From Rhizobium altiplani (GTDB taxonomy: Bacteria > Pseudomonadota > Alphaproteobacteria > Rhizobiales > Rhizobiaceae), in the NCBI RefSeq assembly GCF_001542405.1, contig NZ_LNCD01000072.1, positions 1 to 44,480 on the forward strand: a DNA stretch of 44,480 nucleotides. Direction: 5' to 3'. The stretch's first letter is position 1. Each line of letters starts with the position of its first letter. This document shows, one piece after another, positions 8,186 to 19,421 of the stretch. A program made the position numbers and the translations under genes. The notes below the pieces were generated by a model. It was not told the DNA's origin. It made no database searches and was given only the letters and a program-made list of their open reading frames with translations.

Positions 8186-8862
8186 AACGCTGGAGCCGTC
8201 TTTTGGATAGAGAAGAGCCTATACGTGACTCCGACATCGGATGAAGGGGATGATCTAAGAAGGGTGGCACTGAGCGAATTCCTCTTAGCAATAGCCTCGA
8301 AAAGATCGTCCCTCGCGTTGCTCCCGAAGCCGAGAAGGATTCTTCCGGCTCCATTCAAACGCGACGGCCCTTCTGAAAGGAAGCGCTCTAGCAACCGATA
8401 TCCGGGATCGACCGCACCCCGCTCGAGATGATCACGAAACTGGTACTGATCCGGGGCATAGTAGGATGGATAATTCCAATAAATTAGATCAAAAAGCTGG
8501 TCGGTTTGAATATTACTGAAGATGTCGCTTTGGACAACGCGGATGTTGTTAATACGATTGCGCCTCGCGTTTTCGATCGTGTTAGCGACTGCCGCCGGGT
8601 TTATATCGCATGTCAAGATTGACTTTGCTCCACTCTTCGCAAGGTGAAGTCCAGGAAGTCCGAAGCCGCAGCCAATCTCTAGGATTGCCTTGCCTTGAAA
8701 TGGAGGAAAATTTTCACCAAGCCATCGCCAACTTTGGAATTCCGCTGGCGGAAAGACGCCCTCGTTCACGACTAGGTTCAGGCCGAACTCTTCCATGTGA
8801 ATGGGAAATGACTGTTGCTGACTGCGGGCCAGTTTGGCTCGTACTTCATTGAGGGTATCCAT
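8182..8862 (-). CDS. Class I SAM-dependent methyltransferase
   Basis: A 226-aa methyltransferase. Motif I is ILEIGCGFGLPGLHLAKSG, motif II has the acidic residue in LTCDINPAAV, and motif IV reads NYPSYY, similar to the (D/N)PPY motif of enzymes that methylate amide or ring nitrogens. A near-perfect Shine-Dalgarno (AAGGAGG) precedes the ATG at 8860-8862. The gene starts 24 bases after the NDK-like gene and overlaps the next one. The acceptor may be a protein side chain or the small molecule made by the neighbouring kinases; the sequence does not decide. Confidence 0.8.
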   Translation of the reverse strand: MDTLNEVRAKLARSQQQSFPIHMEEFGLNLVVNEGVFPPAEFQSWRWLGENFPPFQGKAILEIGCGFGLPGLHLAKSGAKSILTCDINPAAVANTIENARRNRINNIRVVQSDIFSNIQTDQLFDLIYWNYPSYYAPDQYQFRDHLERGAVDPGYRLLERFLSEGPSRLNGAGRILLGFGSNARDDLFEAIAKRNSLSATLLRSSPSSDVGVTYRLFSIQKTAPAL

Positions 8863-8886
8863 TCCGTCCTCCTTAGAGCCGCTGGG

Positions 8887-9705
8887 CTAGACGCGGTAAG
8901 GACCGTAGTGATCCATCTGATGAATAGGCGGCTGCGGGGCCAGGTGATATTGCCAGGCCGGCATTGCAAGCAGTCCAGCCGACAGGATCAGCCGATCCCA
9001 TCCAGAGAGCATCCCCGCGTGTTCAAGGAGCTCGTCCAGCCCTTCGGACTGCCCAGCCAGATACTGTTGCACGCTCCCTAATAGTGTTGACCTCGCCGCC
9101 AACAGCTGCGCACGGTTAGCGCAGAAGCGGGCATTCGCTAAAGCGTCACCATTGAAGAGAGTCGGGAGTAGTTGTTCACCGAGGATCTCAAGTAGGATGC
9201 GTAACGAGGAGTGGGTCACGCGACCGCAATCGAGAGAACTCCACACCGTATCCATTTCGCGGGAGGAGCGGCTGCGAAGGATCGCCAACTCCGCTTCCAT
9301 TATCTCGGCACTATCGCTAACGTGGATGAGATTACTCGCGGCGTTATCGCAGTAAAACAAACTACGAACCGTTCCGGCCGCTGCCTTCGCGGGATGGGAG
9401 TTCCCCTTAAGATCCTGGAGAAGATGAAGTGCGTCGTGACCTTTCCAGATGGTGACGCAAACCGGCCTCATATCGAACAGATCGACCACGATTGGCCAAT
9501 GGGCTCCAGATGTAGACTTTGTTAGGCGATAAAATTGTTCGATTGAGTTTCGCCCGTGAATGGAAAAGGATCGTTCATCAATTTTCAGCCCGCTCTTGAG
9601 TCGGATGAAATTGTCGAGAGAGGCTGTGAGCCCTGATCTCGCTACCTCCGGTCCGTAAACCGTCAAGCCCACAGAAGCTGTCATCCCGCTTTCCGCGCCT
9701 GTCAT
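8887..9705 (-). CDS. Nucleoside diphosphate kinase-like protein
   Basis: The protein (272 aa from the chosen start) contains a divergent NDK domain. The catalytic-histidine motif is kept (NLIHVSDSAEIMEAE), as are GTVRSLF and the region PVCVTIWKGHDAL. The early Lys-Pro-Asp motif of true NDKs reads YGPE here, so the phosphate-binding lysine is absent. A C-terminal extension of about 110 residues has no match I recognise. I chose ATG 9703-9705 because AGAGG precedes it and it falls 7 bases after the upstream stop; the frame also allows a start at 9765. It probably phosphorylates a phosphorylated metabolite after the amino-acid-kinase-fold enzyme, which is inference. Confidence 0.7.
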   Translation of the reverse strand: MTGAESGMTASVGLTVYGPEVARSGLTASLDNFIRLKSGLKIDERSFSIHGRNSIEQFYRLTKSTSGAHWPIVVDLFDMRPVCVTIWKGHDALHLLQDLKGNSHPAKAAAGTVRSLFYCDNAASNLIHVSDSAEIMEAELAILRSRSSREMDTVWSSLDCGRVTHSSLRILLEILGEQLLPTLFNGDALANARFCANRAQLLAARSTLLGSVQQYLAGQSEGLDELLEHAGMLSGWDRLILSAGLLAMPAWQYHLAPQPPIHQMDHYGPYRV

Positions 9706-9712
9706 GATGCCT

Positions 9713-10429
9713 CTAATCCCGATTACCCGATACGGTGATACAGGTTGCTTTAACCTGCTTACCATCTAGCCAGTCCCTCAAGAGGTTCGCGTGCGACCCG
9801 TTGACAACGACGCCCGTGAGGCCCCGAGCGGCCATAAATTTGGCGGCGCAGGCATCGATGCAGGTGTGACCAAGCCGGGCGAGGTCAGCAGCATCTATAT
9901 GCTCTATGAGCTCTGGGGGCTCGCTAGCGCCTCCGCTGCGGTACACGCCGTCAACATCCGTTAGAAACGCGACGGAAGCAGCGCCAGTTACCCAAGCGAC
10001 CCATGTTGCAACGGCGTCCGAGGTGACGTCCCAACTCCAGTCCACTGGATCCATCGCGAAGAGAATACGCGAGGGAAGCAGAACTGGGACCATGCCTGCC
10101 GCTGATATCTTGCGGCATTCGCCTAAAGCGGCGGTTGCGACGAGTTTTGACGAGAATGCCCGGTCCGTCAGCAAATAGCCGGTTTGATCCTGAGCGAGGG
10201 CGCAGGCGTGATGGCTTGTGAACGCCGCTAGCGGATAGCTCGCGTCAACCGCCTCTATCGCCTTATCCGGCAGGCCGCCACCGGGCACCAGCAAAATCCG
10301 GTACCCGAACTCGACGAGCCGCTCCAACTCAGCTATCGCATCTCTGCATGTCGGAATGTCGCGCATTAGGCTGCCGCCGAACTTAACTACTAGTGAGAAC
10401 CCGTATGGTGTAAAGCCCGTGCTGGACAT
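9713..10429 (-). CDS. Amino-acid-kinase-fold (AAK) small-molecule kinase
   Basis: A 238-aa AAK-family kinase. The N-terminus has the KFGGSL phosphate-binding loop, followed by VPGGGLPDKA and HHACALAQDQ. The segment WDVTSDAVATWVAW followed by LTDVDGVY resembles the kinase group that includes methanofuran-pathway MfnE and relatives in methylotrophs, rather than aspartokinase or UMP kinase. It is the first gene of the operon AAK, NDK-like, methyltransferase, nucleotidyltransferase fold, RpiR. An AAK kinase followed by an NDK-like protein suggests stepwise phosphorylation of an alcohol or monophosphate; the substrate is unknown. No -24/-12 promoter, FixK box or nod box was found upstream. Confidence 0.8.
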   Translation of the reverse strand: MSSTGFTPYGFSLVVKFGGSLMRDIPTCRDAIAELERLVEFGYRILLVPGGGLPDKAIEAVDASYPLAAFTSHHACALAQDQTGYLLTDRAFSSKLVATAALGECRKISAAGMVPVLLPSRILFAMDPVDWSWDVTSDAVATWVAWVTGAASVAFLTDVDGVYRSGGASEPPELIEHIDAADLARLGHTCIDACAAKFMAARGLTGVVVNGSHANLLRDWLDGKQVKATCITVSGNRD

Positions 10430-10826
10430 GTGGTGCCAGTCGCTTTCTATGTTTCTGTTGCAGAGACTTTTTTGCTAAGGGAAAACGCGCTGCGCGTTAC
10501 GCCGCCGTCTTGATGTCCGACGTGAGCGACGATCTGTGATCCGCGTCGTCGATCCACGTGATGTTGGATCGGCCATCGGTTTGTCTGCCGGCGCAGTTAA
10601 GTGCTTGTTTGTGGGCCTCAGTATTCATCGTAGCAGTGTCCTTAAATCATTCCCGCCAGTCTGCCGTAAGGGCTATGCGAAAGTCATGCCAACGCCCGCC
10701 CGAAGGATCGATGAAGTGCTAATCAGTGCTGCGAATGATGCGGTAATGAGCCTATGCGGCCAGGAGGGGACAGCTCCACGCGACATAAACATTGCTCGGC
10801 ACGAGAATTGAAGGGCGTAGCTAGCG
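10430..10826. other. Intergenic stretch without a recognisable gene
   Basis: About 400 bases between the AAK kinase start and the IS66 fragment. It must hold the promoter of the five-gene operon, but I see no sigma-54, FixK or NodD site. Short frames here have no family similarity. Confidence 0.5.
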
Positions 10827-11277
10827 TGGCCCTTGCGAAAATCGACGGGCTTGGTCGCCACCATGATCCGGACACGGTTCGATGGAAAGATCATGCTGGA
10901 ACCGCGCAGGCACGCGCAACAGCGGCGATCCGGGCTGCAGACGCGCCTTCTTCCAGTCGAATGGTGACGGACCCGACGATGATCTCCGGACGGCTGGTCT
11001 TTTTGATCGGCGGTTCCGAAACAGGTGGTTCGACGATGACCGCTGCGAACTCGACCGCATCCTCGGGTGCAGGCAGAACCAACTTGCCTTGCCGTGCCAT
11101 CGTCCGCCACGTGGATAGGTGGTTCGGCTTCAAGCCATGTCGCTCGGCAACCTCATTCACCATCGCTCCGGGCCGAAGACTTTCGTAAACGATCTGCGCC
11201 TTTACCTCGTCCGGCCAGTGCCGGTTAACCTCACGACCAGACTTCCTGGTCGTGAGAACCTCCAATGTACTCTCCAT
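10827..11277 (-). mobile_element. IS66-family fragment (tnpA plus 5' end of tnpB)
   Basis: The frame from 11277 to 10891 encodes a 128-aa IS66 TnpA (OrfA): an N-terminal helix-turn-helix (HWPDEVKAQIVYESLRPGAM, NEVAERHGLKPNHLSTWR) and a C-terminal VTIRLEEGASAARIAAVARA. The tnpB start overlaps its stop (10894) and reads RVRIMVATKPVDFRKG, the conserved IS66 OrfB start, but similarity stops after that at about 10830. The rest of tnpB and the tnpC transposase are missing. An open frame continues upstream of ATG 11277, but that start fits the family. Confidence 0.85.
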
Positions 11278-11344
11278 GGAGAAACTCCCATTGCTCGTCC
11301 ATGGATAGGCGATCACAGATCAGGGCGGCGAGGACAACGTGGGG

Positions 11345-11625
11345 ACGGAACACCGGTTACCCTTAGTCAACTTTATGCGGTTGTTCGCCTTTACGGCAAT
11401 CTATGCCAGCCGTCATTCAAGCTGCAGGATAAGACGCGGATCGGGGCGCGCGTGATCAAGCGCTATCATCCGCCGGCTCCACCCGCCGCTCGTTCTAGCG
11501 TGGCCGAAGCTGACAAGAAGCAGCTACAGGCAATGCTGGAAAATAGCGACCCCGTTCTGTTGTTTGCCAGCCTGCGTGCTGCACAAGAAGAGCTTGGAAG
11601 ACGAGTTGATCGACGTGGTGTGAAT
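11345..11625 (+). pseudogene. Transposase/integrase C-terminal remnant
   Basis: The frame contains LYGNLCQPSFKLQDKTRIGARVIKRYHPPAP (split here: LYGNLCQPSFKLQDKT, then GARVIKRYHPPAP), followed by AAQEELGRRVD. This is the signature of the C-terminal tail of a common rhizobial integrase-core transposase. The catalytic core is absent and the preceding codons are unrelated, so it is an IS scrap. From about 11630 to 12012 I see no recognisable gene. Confidence 0.65.
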
Positions 11626-12012
11626 CAGAAACTTGAGGAGCCCGTTGTTGTCGATCTCCAGCGCTTCGCCGCTTCCTGACGCTTGCTACGTTCGGTAACA
11701 TCTCCCGGTGAGGCAATATGCGGGGTCAAATCTTCACTTCGCTTGACAACATCCCGCATGTGATCAGTTGAGGTCAAGTGCAGCCTTTTCACGCGACTTC
11801 GGCCGCGGTCATTAAGAGCTCCAAGATCCGTCGGTGTTTGAACGAATCGACCATTCGAGGGTAGCGAACTCGACGCCCTTGGCATATCGCATCGGCAATG
11901 GCGCCACTCTGCTAACGGAAAATGTTCAGCAGTATGAGTGGCGTCGCGCGTGGTTCCATCCCGGTCCTTGGTCGGCTTGTACTAGAGCTCCATGACAAGC
12001 ACTGGCGTGCTC

Positions 12013-12978
12013 CTACCGCACAACTGGTTCGCCATGGAAGCGCCGCCTTGAGGGCTTCGAAACCCCGAAGCCTACCTCCATCATTAGTCTCGGCTTGGTT
12101 TTAGCTGGTGTGCCCATGTGGAAACCAAATGGGTCCTCTACAAAGCCCGTTCCCGCCCCTCCAGTAAGGGTCATCACATTTTGTTGTCCATAGAAACCCA
12201 CCACTTCGTGCGCCGGGTGGCCTACGAGGAGAGTCAGTTGATGCTTTAGGCGTCGGCGGTTGTGACTTCCGCGGACATAAACATGCGGACCCGCCTCTTC
12301 ATCAACATCAGAAAGATAAAAGAAGAATTTCAGCATTCGCCAGTCGTCTAAATCAAAATGAAACTTGAACGACGCCCTGCTCAGTTCAGCATCTGATGGG
12401 CTGCTGGTCGGAAAGCTCCACCAAGTCCTCGTCGTGATCAATTTCGCACCGTCGCCCAGGTAGTGGCGGGCAACCTCGAGGAGCAGCGGATCTTGCTGGA
12501 CAGCGATGGCGGCATCGCACTTCAATACCCTTTCGTAGTGGTGACCGCTAAGTATCGCCCGGCGGAAGAGGCGCTCGGCCTCTTGATGATCTTGCGGCAA
12601 AAATTCGAGCTTCCGGTCGAAATTGCCGAAGCATGGTGTCTCACGAGCAAAACGAGCAATTCCTTCTATGATCGCATTTGGCAGCTTCAATCCTGGGTAA
12701 ATGCCTGAGCGTTTTAGCTCTGTCGCGATAGCGTCTGCCTTTAGGTCACCGAACATCGAGTCACGCGTGCGTGACACAATTGCAGCCGGTTTGGCGGTAA
12801 GCCAATGGGCTTTGCGAAAAGGGATGGTGCGTGCCAAAAGGAACATCGGCAGCCAAGCGGGGTTCTCTCGAAGATCCGTCATGTATGTTGGGATTCGGGA
12901 CGCCATGCGGCGGAACACTCCGCCGTTGCGCGAGATAGCTTCCAGGTCCTGACCCGCGGGAGTCGATGAACGTTGCAT
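12013..12978 (-). CDS. PhyH-like Fe(II)/2-oxoglutarate-dependent oxygenase
   Basis: A 321-aa protein of the phytanoyl-CoA dioxygenase superfamily. The iron-binding HXD is in KFHFDLDDWRMLKFF, followed by the double-stranded beta-helix segment YLSDVDEEAGPHVYVRGSH. The distal His and the 2-oxoglutarate-binding Arg fit GFHMGTPAKTKPRL near the C-terminus. The substrate is unknown; relatives hydroxylate lipids, secondary metabolites or polyketides. It lies downstream of the gibberellin operon on the same strand but is separated from ks by about 500 bases. A degenerate nod box at 13294-13340 faces it. It might modify a Nod-factor-related or gibberellin-related compound; that is speculation. Confidence 0.82.
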   Translation of the reverse strand: MQRSSTPAGQDLEAISRNGGVFRRMASRIPTYMTDLRENPAWLPMFLLARTIPFRKAHWLTAKPAAIVSRTRDSMFGDLKADAIATELKRSGIYPGLKLPNAIIEGIARFARETPCFGNFDRKLEFLPQDHQEAERLFRRAILSGHHYERVLKCDAAIAVQQDPLLLEVARHYLGDGAKLITTRTWWSFPTSSPSDAELSRASFKFHFDLDDWRMLKFFFYLSDVDEEAGPHVYVRGSHNRRRLKHQLTLLVGHPAHEVVGFYGQQNVMTLTGGAGTGFVEDPFGFHMGTPAKTKPRLMMEVGFGVSKPSRRRFHGEPVVR

Positions 12979-13190
12979 TTAGCGGCCTTTCTAACGTTTG
13001 CGTCGCGGCGGTTTTCTCGACACCCCGTCTCGCAGTGCTGACTAATTTTGCCGTGGTGTTGTTCGGACGTTGCACGGGTCGCTTGGCATGTTGACCCGCA
13101 CGCGTCGCTTTCGAAGCTTTGATCAACTTTCAACCGCTGCGACTAACCTCCTAATCCCATGTGAAAGTTCGTACCTGTCGGGATACCGAT

Positions 13191-13207
13191 TGTCCCGGTA
13201 AAGGACA
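13191..13207. promoter_or_regulatory. TGTCC-N7-GGACA dyad
   Basis: A perfect 5-bp inverted repeat 215-230 bases upstream of the oxygenase start. It resembles a NifA site but has 11 rather than 10 bases between TGT and ACA, and no -24/-12 element lies between it and the gene, so I do not call it a NifA site. Confidence 0.3.
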
Positions 13208-13293
13208 CTGGACACATTTCACCCTTCGCTATTGCGCATCATCTTCTTCGTGAAATCCGATCGTGGCGCCATTGTTACTCCAAATCGCCTTGG

Positions 13294-13340
13294 GTCTGAC
13301 AAATCATTTGTTTGGATGAGAGCGATTAAGATCGTGAATA
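13294..13340 (-). promoter_or_regulatory. Degenerate nod box (NodD-binding site)
   Basis: Read on the minus strand, TATTCAC at the 5' end is followed 16 bases later by ATCCAAACAAATGATTTG. This fits the nod-box layout: YATCCAY, then ATC-N9-RAT with the conserved AAACAA and ATTT cores. The right half matches well; the middle RGATG element and the final ACCAATC are poor. It points toward the oxygenase gene, whose ATG is about 315 bases downstream. Confidence 0.5.
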
Positions 13341-13493
13341 TTGGACAAGTCAGCCCTTTGTCTTGCGAGATAGCGGGATCTCTCCCTGCTGGGGCGACGG
13401 ATTGGCCTGCTGCTTCAGCCGAGGGCGGCCTTCAAGCAAATCCGGTGCTTGCATCCGCTCGGGGCAGCGTCGCTGCAACTGCCTCCGGCCGGC

Positions 13494-15930
<2,437 letters not shown>

Positions 15931-16149
15931 GCTGCTGCCTTCTTCCGTAAGTGATGACACCCGTGTTTAACCGGCCGCTAGGCGCGCCACTGTTGCTCCG
16001 CCATCTCCGCTGTCCACGCCCGAGCACGTGGTGCCAATCCATCACCGGGCGGCCCTGTCTCTGGCGCGGACTCTGATAAAGAACAGGAGATATTGTCGAC
16101 GCGGGCCATACGCGGTCGGTGCCGGTAGACACTATGCGCACGTGCGGGT

Positions 16150-17151
16150 TCATATACATGATGCGTCCTTAGCCAGATACACGTAGGCCTGCTGTAACAT
16201 CTGCCCCAGGCGCTGCGCATCCGGGCCTAGCGGCACGATCGCCTCACTGGCCTCGCCAAAAAGATCCAGCACGAACTGCCGGGCGGCCTTCAGTCCCATG
16301 ATCGACGCGCAGGTCGGCTTCTGCGCCGCCGCGTCCTTTCCAGGGGTTTTGCCGAGCGTGGCCTTATCGGCTGTTGCGTCAAGAATATCGTCGACCACCT
16401 GCAATGCCATCCCGAAACAATCGCTATAGCGATCCAGCGCCTCGTATAACTCATCGTGCTCGTCATTTTCCGCGATCGTACACAACGCGCCCATTCGAAC
16501 GGAGGCACGCACAAGCGCACCAGTCTTCATTCGGTGCATCTTCAGGATCGTGTCGAGTTCGGCGGTCTTTCCAACGAGCGCCAAGTCCATAGCCTGGCCT
16601 CCAGCGGCACCCCCGGTAGATACTGCCTGGGCAAGTTCGCGCACGAGTGCGGAGCGCCTGTCGGCCGGAGCGTCCAAGCCAGCAAGGGTGAGAAAAGCGT
16701 GTGCTTGCAATGCGTCTCCAACCAGGATCGCAGTGGCTTCGCTGAACTTGACGTGCACCGTTGGATGGCCGCGGCGAAGCACGTCGTCATCCATCGCAGG
16801 TAGGTCATCGTGAACAAGGGTACAGGCATGCATCATCTCTATGGCGGCTCCGACGTCGTCGAGAGTAGCCGCCGAGGCCTCGGCTAGTGCACCGGCGGCC
16901 ATACACAGCAAAGCGCGGGTGCGCTTCCCGCCATTCAAGGTGGCGTAGCGCATTGCCGCCGTGAGTTCGGTCTCACCGTCGTCTCCTGCATCAAGAAGCC
17001 GCGTCAGCGCCTGTTCGACCCGTTTCACTCCGTCCTGCATCCAAGCCTCCGAATGCAGCCCGACGGATTTTGCGCCAGTCTGATCGGAGGGTTGACCAAG
17101 CTCGGGAATTCGGCGCTGGTGTAGCGTGGGATCAGTCTGCATATTGTGCAT
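16150..17151 (-). CDS. ggps: Geranylgeranyl diphosphate synthase (gibberellin operon)
   Basis: A 333-aa trans-prenyltransferase that condenses IPP with allylic diphosphates to give the C20 precursor of gibberellin. The first aspartate-rich motif is VHDDLPAMDDD and the second is VVDDILDAT. The KMTGALVRASV-type region is present as RMKTGALVRAS, and GGKRTRALL binds diphosphate. ATG codons at 17151 and 17142 are both possible; the first 35 residues are not conserved. It starts about 80 bases after cyp117 and belongs to the same operon. Confidence 0.94.
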   Translation of the reverse strand: MHNMQTDPTLHQRRIPELGQPSDQTGAKSVGLHSEAWMQDGVKRVEQALTRLLDAGDDGETELTAAMRYATLNGGKRTRALLCMAAGALAEASAATLDDVGAAIEMMHACTLVHDDLPAMDDDVLRRGHPTVHVKFSEATAILVGDALQAHAFLTLAGLDAPADRRSALVRELAQAVSTGGAAGGQAMDLALVGKTAELDTILKMHRMKTGALVRASVRMGALCTIAENDEHDELYEALDRYSDCFGMALQVVDDILDATADKATLGKTPGKDAAAQKPTCASIMGLKAARQFVLDLFGEASEAIVPLGPDAQRLGQMLQQAYVYLAKDASCI

Positions 17152-17231
17152 GTCCTATGTCTCACCCGGAACTGCGTCGACGAGCAATGTTGCTGGTGCC
17201 GTAGCCAAGCTGGCCACTGGGCAAGGCTTGT

Positions 17232-18570
17232 TCATGAGAACCCGATTCGGACCTTCATGGACGGCTGCGCCGTCGGGAAGAAACGTCGTCCCTTCTCAGC
17301 GTCGTTAAGCAACTGCGGCTTCACGCCGGTTTTTTGCATGGTCAGCGCCAACGCCACGGCAAATTGGACCAGTTCAAGCCATACCAGATGGTAACCGATG
17401 CACACGTGCGGCCCGGTACCGAACTGCAACATATCAAGGGGTCCTACGGGCTCTACGCGTCCCAGCCAACGCTCAATGCGGAACTGATCTGGCGCGTCGT
17501 GCAGTAACGATGAGGTCGAGAAGTGCAGCAGCGGGATACCAAGCCTGGTGCCTGCAGGAAGGTGGCGCCCGCCAAGATGCAATTCCCGCGTCGTGCGACG
17601 CGGTACGAGCGATGATGCCGGATGCAGGCGTAAGGTTTCCCGAAACAGGGCCTCGGCAACAGGAAACTGCGCCAGGTGCTCGTGCTGTGTAGGCACCGTC
17701 CCTGCGTGTCGCGCTTCCTCGACCAGGGCGTGCCAAAGATCGGGCTGGCGCGCCAACTCGATTACCATCCAGGCCATCGTCGAGGCAGTTGTTTCGTGAC
17801 CGGCTAGCAGTAGCAAACGGACGTTAGCAACAAGGACGTCATCTGACAGCGCATCTTCACTGCAATCGAAGGCGCTCACCATGTCGTTTATCAAGCCGGT
17901 TCGAGTGGAGCGCGCGCGGGCGTCGCGGATGAATTGTCGCGACTGGGCGTCGATCCAGTCGCGGGCGGCGCGACCGCGCCGCAGCGGTGTTCCAGGCAAG
18001 TCCACGGGGGGAGCGACGATCAACTGTAATAGTTGCCGGTACTTGCGATGCCACACGGGCAGATCTTGCGGCGGGATCCCCATGAGATAGAAGGTAAGCT
18101 TGAGCATCAGGTCGCCGGTTTCAGGTAAGATAGAGACGCCCCCACGCTCGCGCCACGCCTGCACCCGCGCCCGGATGATGGGTGCAAATAGATCACCAAT
18201 GCCAGCCGCAGTGAGCCCCTTGGGAAGAAAAGCCTCCTTGATGCCGTCTCGCGCCCGGCGGTGCGCGCTACCGTCCAAACTGACCAATGTTCCACCGAGA
18301 ATCTCGGGCGCCATTTCGCCGATTAGTGACGAAGAGACGTTTTTGTGCCGGAGCGCCGCGAGCGTATCAGGATCGAGGCAAATCATCAGCTGCCCCCCCC
18401 GGGCCAAAATCCAGCCAGAAGTGGTTCCCTAGCATTCCTTCTGCGCGCCGTAGCAGGCGGGGAAGGTCGCTCACGATGGCGGGAAGATGCCCCACTATCG
18501 GGAACGCGCCGGGCATGATCGGGATGTTGTATTGCAGCGTGCGCCGGCGGTTCAGCGGGTTGAGCAGCAT
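17232..18570 (-). pseudogene. cyp117: Cytochrome P450 CYP117 (ent-kaurene oxidase), frameshifted
   Basis: CYP117 oxidises ent-kaurene to ent-kaurenoic acid. The main part (18407-17232) has the oxygen-activation motif AGHETT, the ExxR motif ETLR and the heme-cysteine loop FGTGPHVCIG. The natural N-terminus (IPIMPGAFPIVGHLPAIVSD) is in another frame, from ATG 18568-18570 to about 18390. The frames meet in a run of eight G (minus strand) at 18393-18400. Removing one G joins WLDFGPGG to QLMICLDPDTLA, which is P450-like throughout. It is either a real +1 frameshift, a slippage or phase-variable tract, or a sequencing error. It lies 5 bases after sdr. Without a full CYP117 the operon could not proceed beyond ent-kaurene. 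Confidence 0.85.
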
Positions 18571-18575
18571 GTCTC

Positions 18576-19421
18576 TTACCTCTCCTGGGCAAAGGGCGCT
18601 TCGTCCACGCTATCGACGGGGCGCTCGGCCGGATTATTGCCGCCATCTGCGTATGTCGGCAGGTGCGCCAGCATGCCGCCGTCGATGCACACAACTTGCC
18701 CGGTGATGAACGCAGCGTCGTCGGAAAGCAGAAAAACCACCAGCGCGGCCACGTCCTCGGGGCGGCCAACGTGCGCCAGGAGTTGGTGCCGGTGCAATTG
18801 CCGTTGCAATCGCTCGTCGAGCTTGGCGAGGAGACGTTCCGTCATGATGAGACCCGGCGCGACGGCGTTGCAGCGTATCTGCGCGCGACCGTATTGCGTG
18901 GCAAGGGAGATTGATAGCATGTTCATTGCGGCCTTCGACGCGGCGTAGGAAGTCAGCGCGGTGTCACCGCTGAGCCCCTGGCACGAGGACATGTTGACGA
19001 TCGCGCCACCGCCACGGGCGATCATTCGCGGGATGGCCTGCCGGCAGCAGAGCAGCGTGCCGCGCAGATTAGTCGCCATCGTCTGATCCCAAACCGCTAG
19101 GTCCAGGTCGAGGATCGCGCGGTCGCGCGGGGTCAGATGCATGGCGCTCGCGTTGTTCACCAGCAGGTCGATCCCGCCGAAGTGGCGCTCCGCCGTTTCG
19201 AACAGCGCTGCCACCGCTTGCGCGTCGGCGATGTCGACGGCCAGGGTCAGCGCGTGACCAGTTTCGGCCGCGATCTGCGCCGTGCAGGCGGTTGCCGCTG
19301 AGTCGTCAATGTCGGCCACCACCACTCTGCCGCCCTCGCGCGCGATGGCGAGGGCGCATGCCTTGCCGATGCCAGCGCCAGCGCCGGTCACCACGGCCAC
19401 CTTTCCCTCAAACCGTCCCAT
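18576..19421 (-). CDS. sdr: Short-chain dehydrogenase/reductase SDR_GA (gibberellin operon)
   Basis: A 281-aa classical SDR. The NAD(P)-binding TGAGAGIGKACA is near residue 12, NNAS follows in the middle, and the catalytic Ser is in VNMSSCQG with Tyr/Lys in SYAASKAAM. In characterised rhizobial operons this enzyme acts in the oxidation steps around ring contraction and C-20 removal. I chose ATG 19419-19421 (MGRFEGKVAVVTG) because that is where the family begins; an in-frame ATG at 19445 is also possible. The start lies inside the last codons of the ferredoxin gene, so translation is coupled. Confidence 0.92.
   Translation of the reverse strand: MGRFEGKVAVVTGAGAGIGKACALAIAREGGRVVVADIDDSAATACTAQIAAETGHALTLAVDIADAQAVAALFETAERHFGGIDLLVNNASAMHLTPRDRAILDLDLAVWDQTMATNLRGTLLCCRQAIPRMIARGGGAIVNMSSCQGLSGDTALTSYAASKAAMNMLSISLATQYGRAQIRCNAVAPGLIMTERLLAKLDERLQRQLHRHQLLAHVGRPEDVAALVVFLLSDDAAFITGQVVCIDGGMLAHLPTYADGGNNPAERPVDSVDEAPFAQER

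Noticed and set aside
10424..10440. TGGCACC on the minus strand at the AAK kinase start as a sigma-54 promoter
   Set aside because: There is no GC at the -12 position and the element overlaps the start codon.
10536..10811. A 91-codon plus-strand frame
   Set aside because: It has no family match and part of it lies against the IS66 fragment; I cannot support it as a gene.
13191..13207. TGT-N11-ACA as a NifA site for the oxygenase
   Set aside because: It has one base too many, and no -24/-12 promoter lies between it and the gene.
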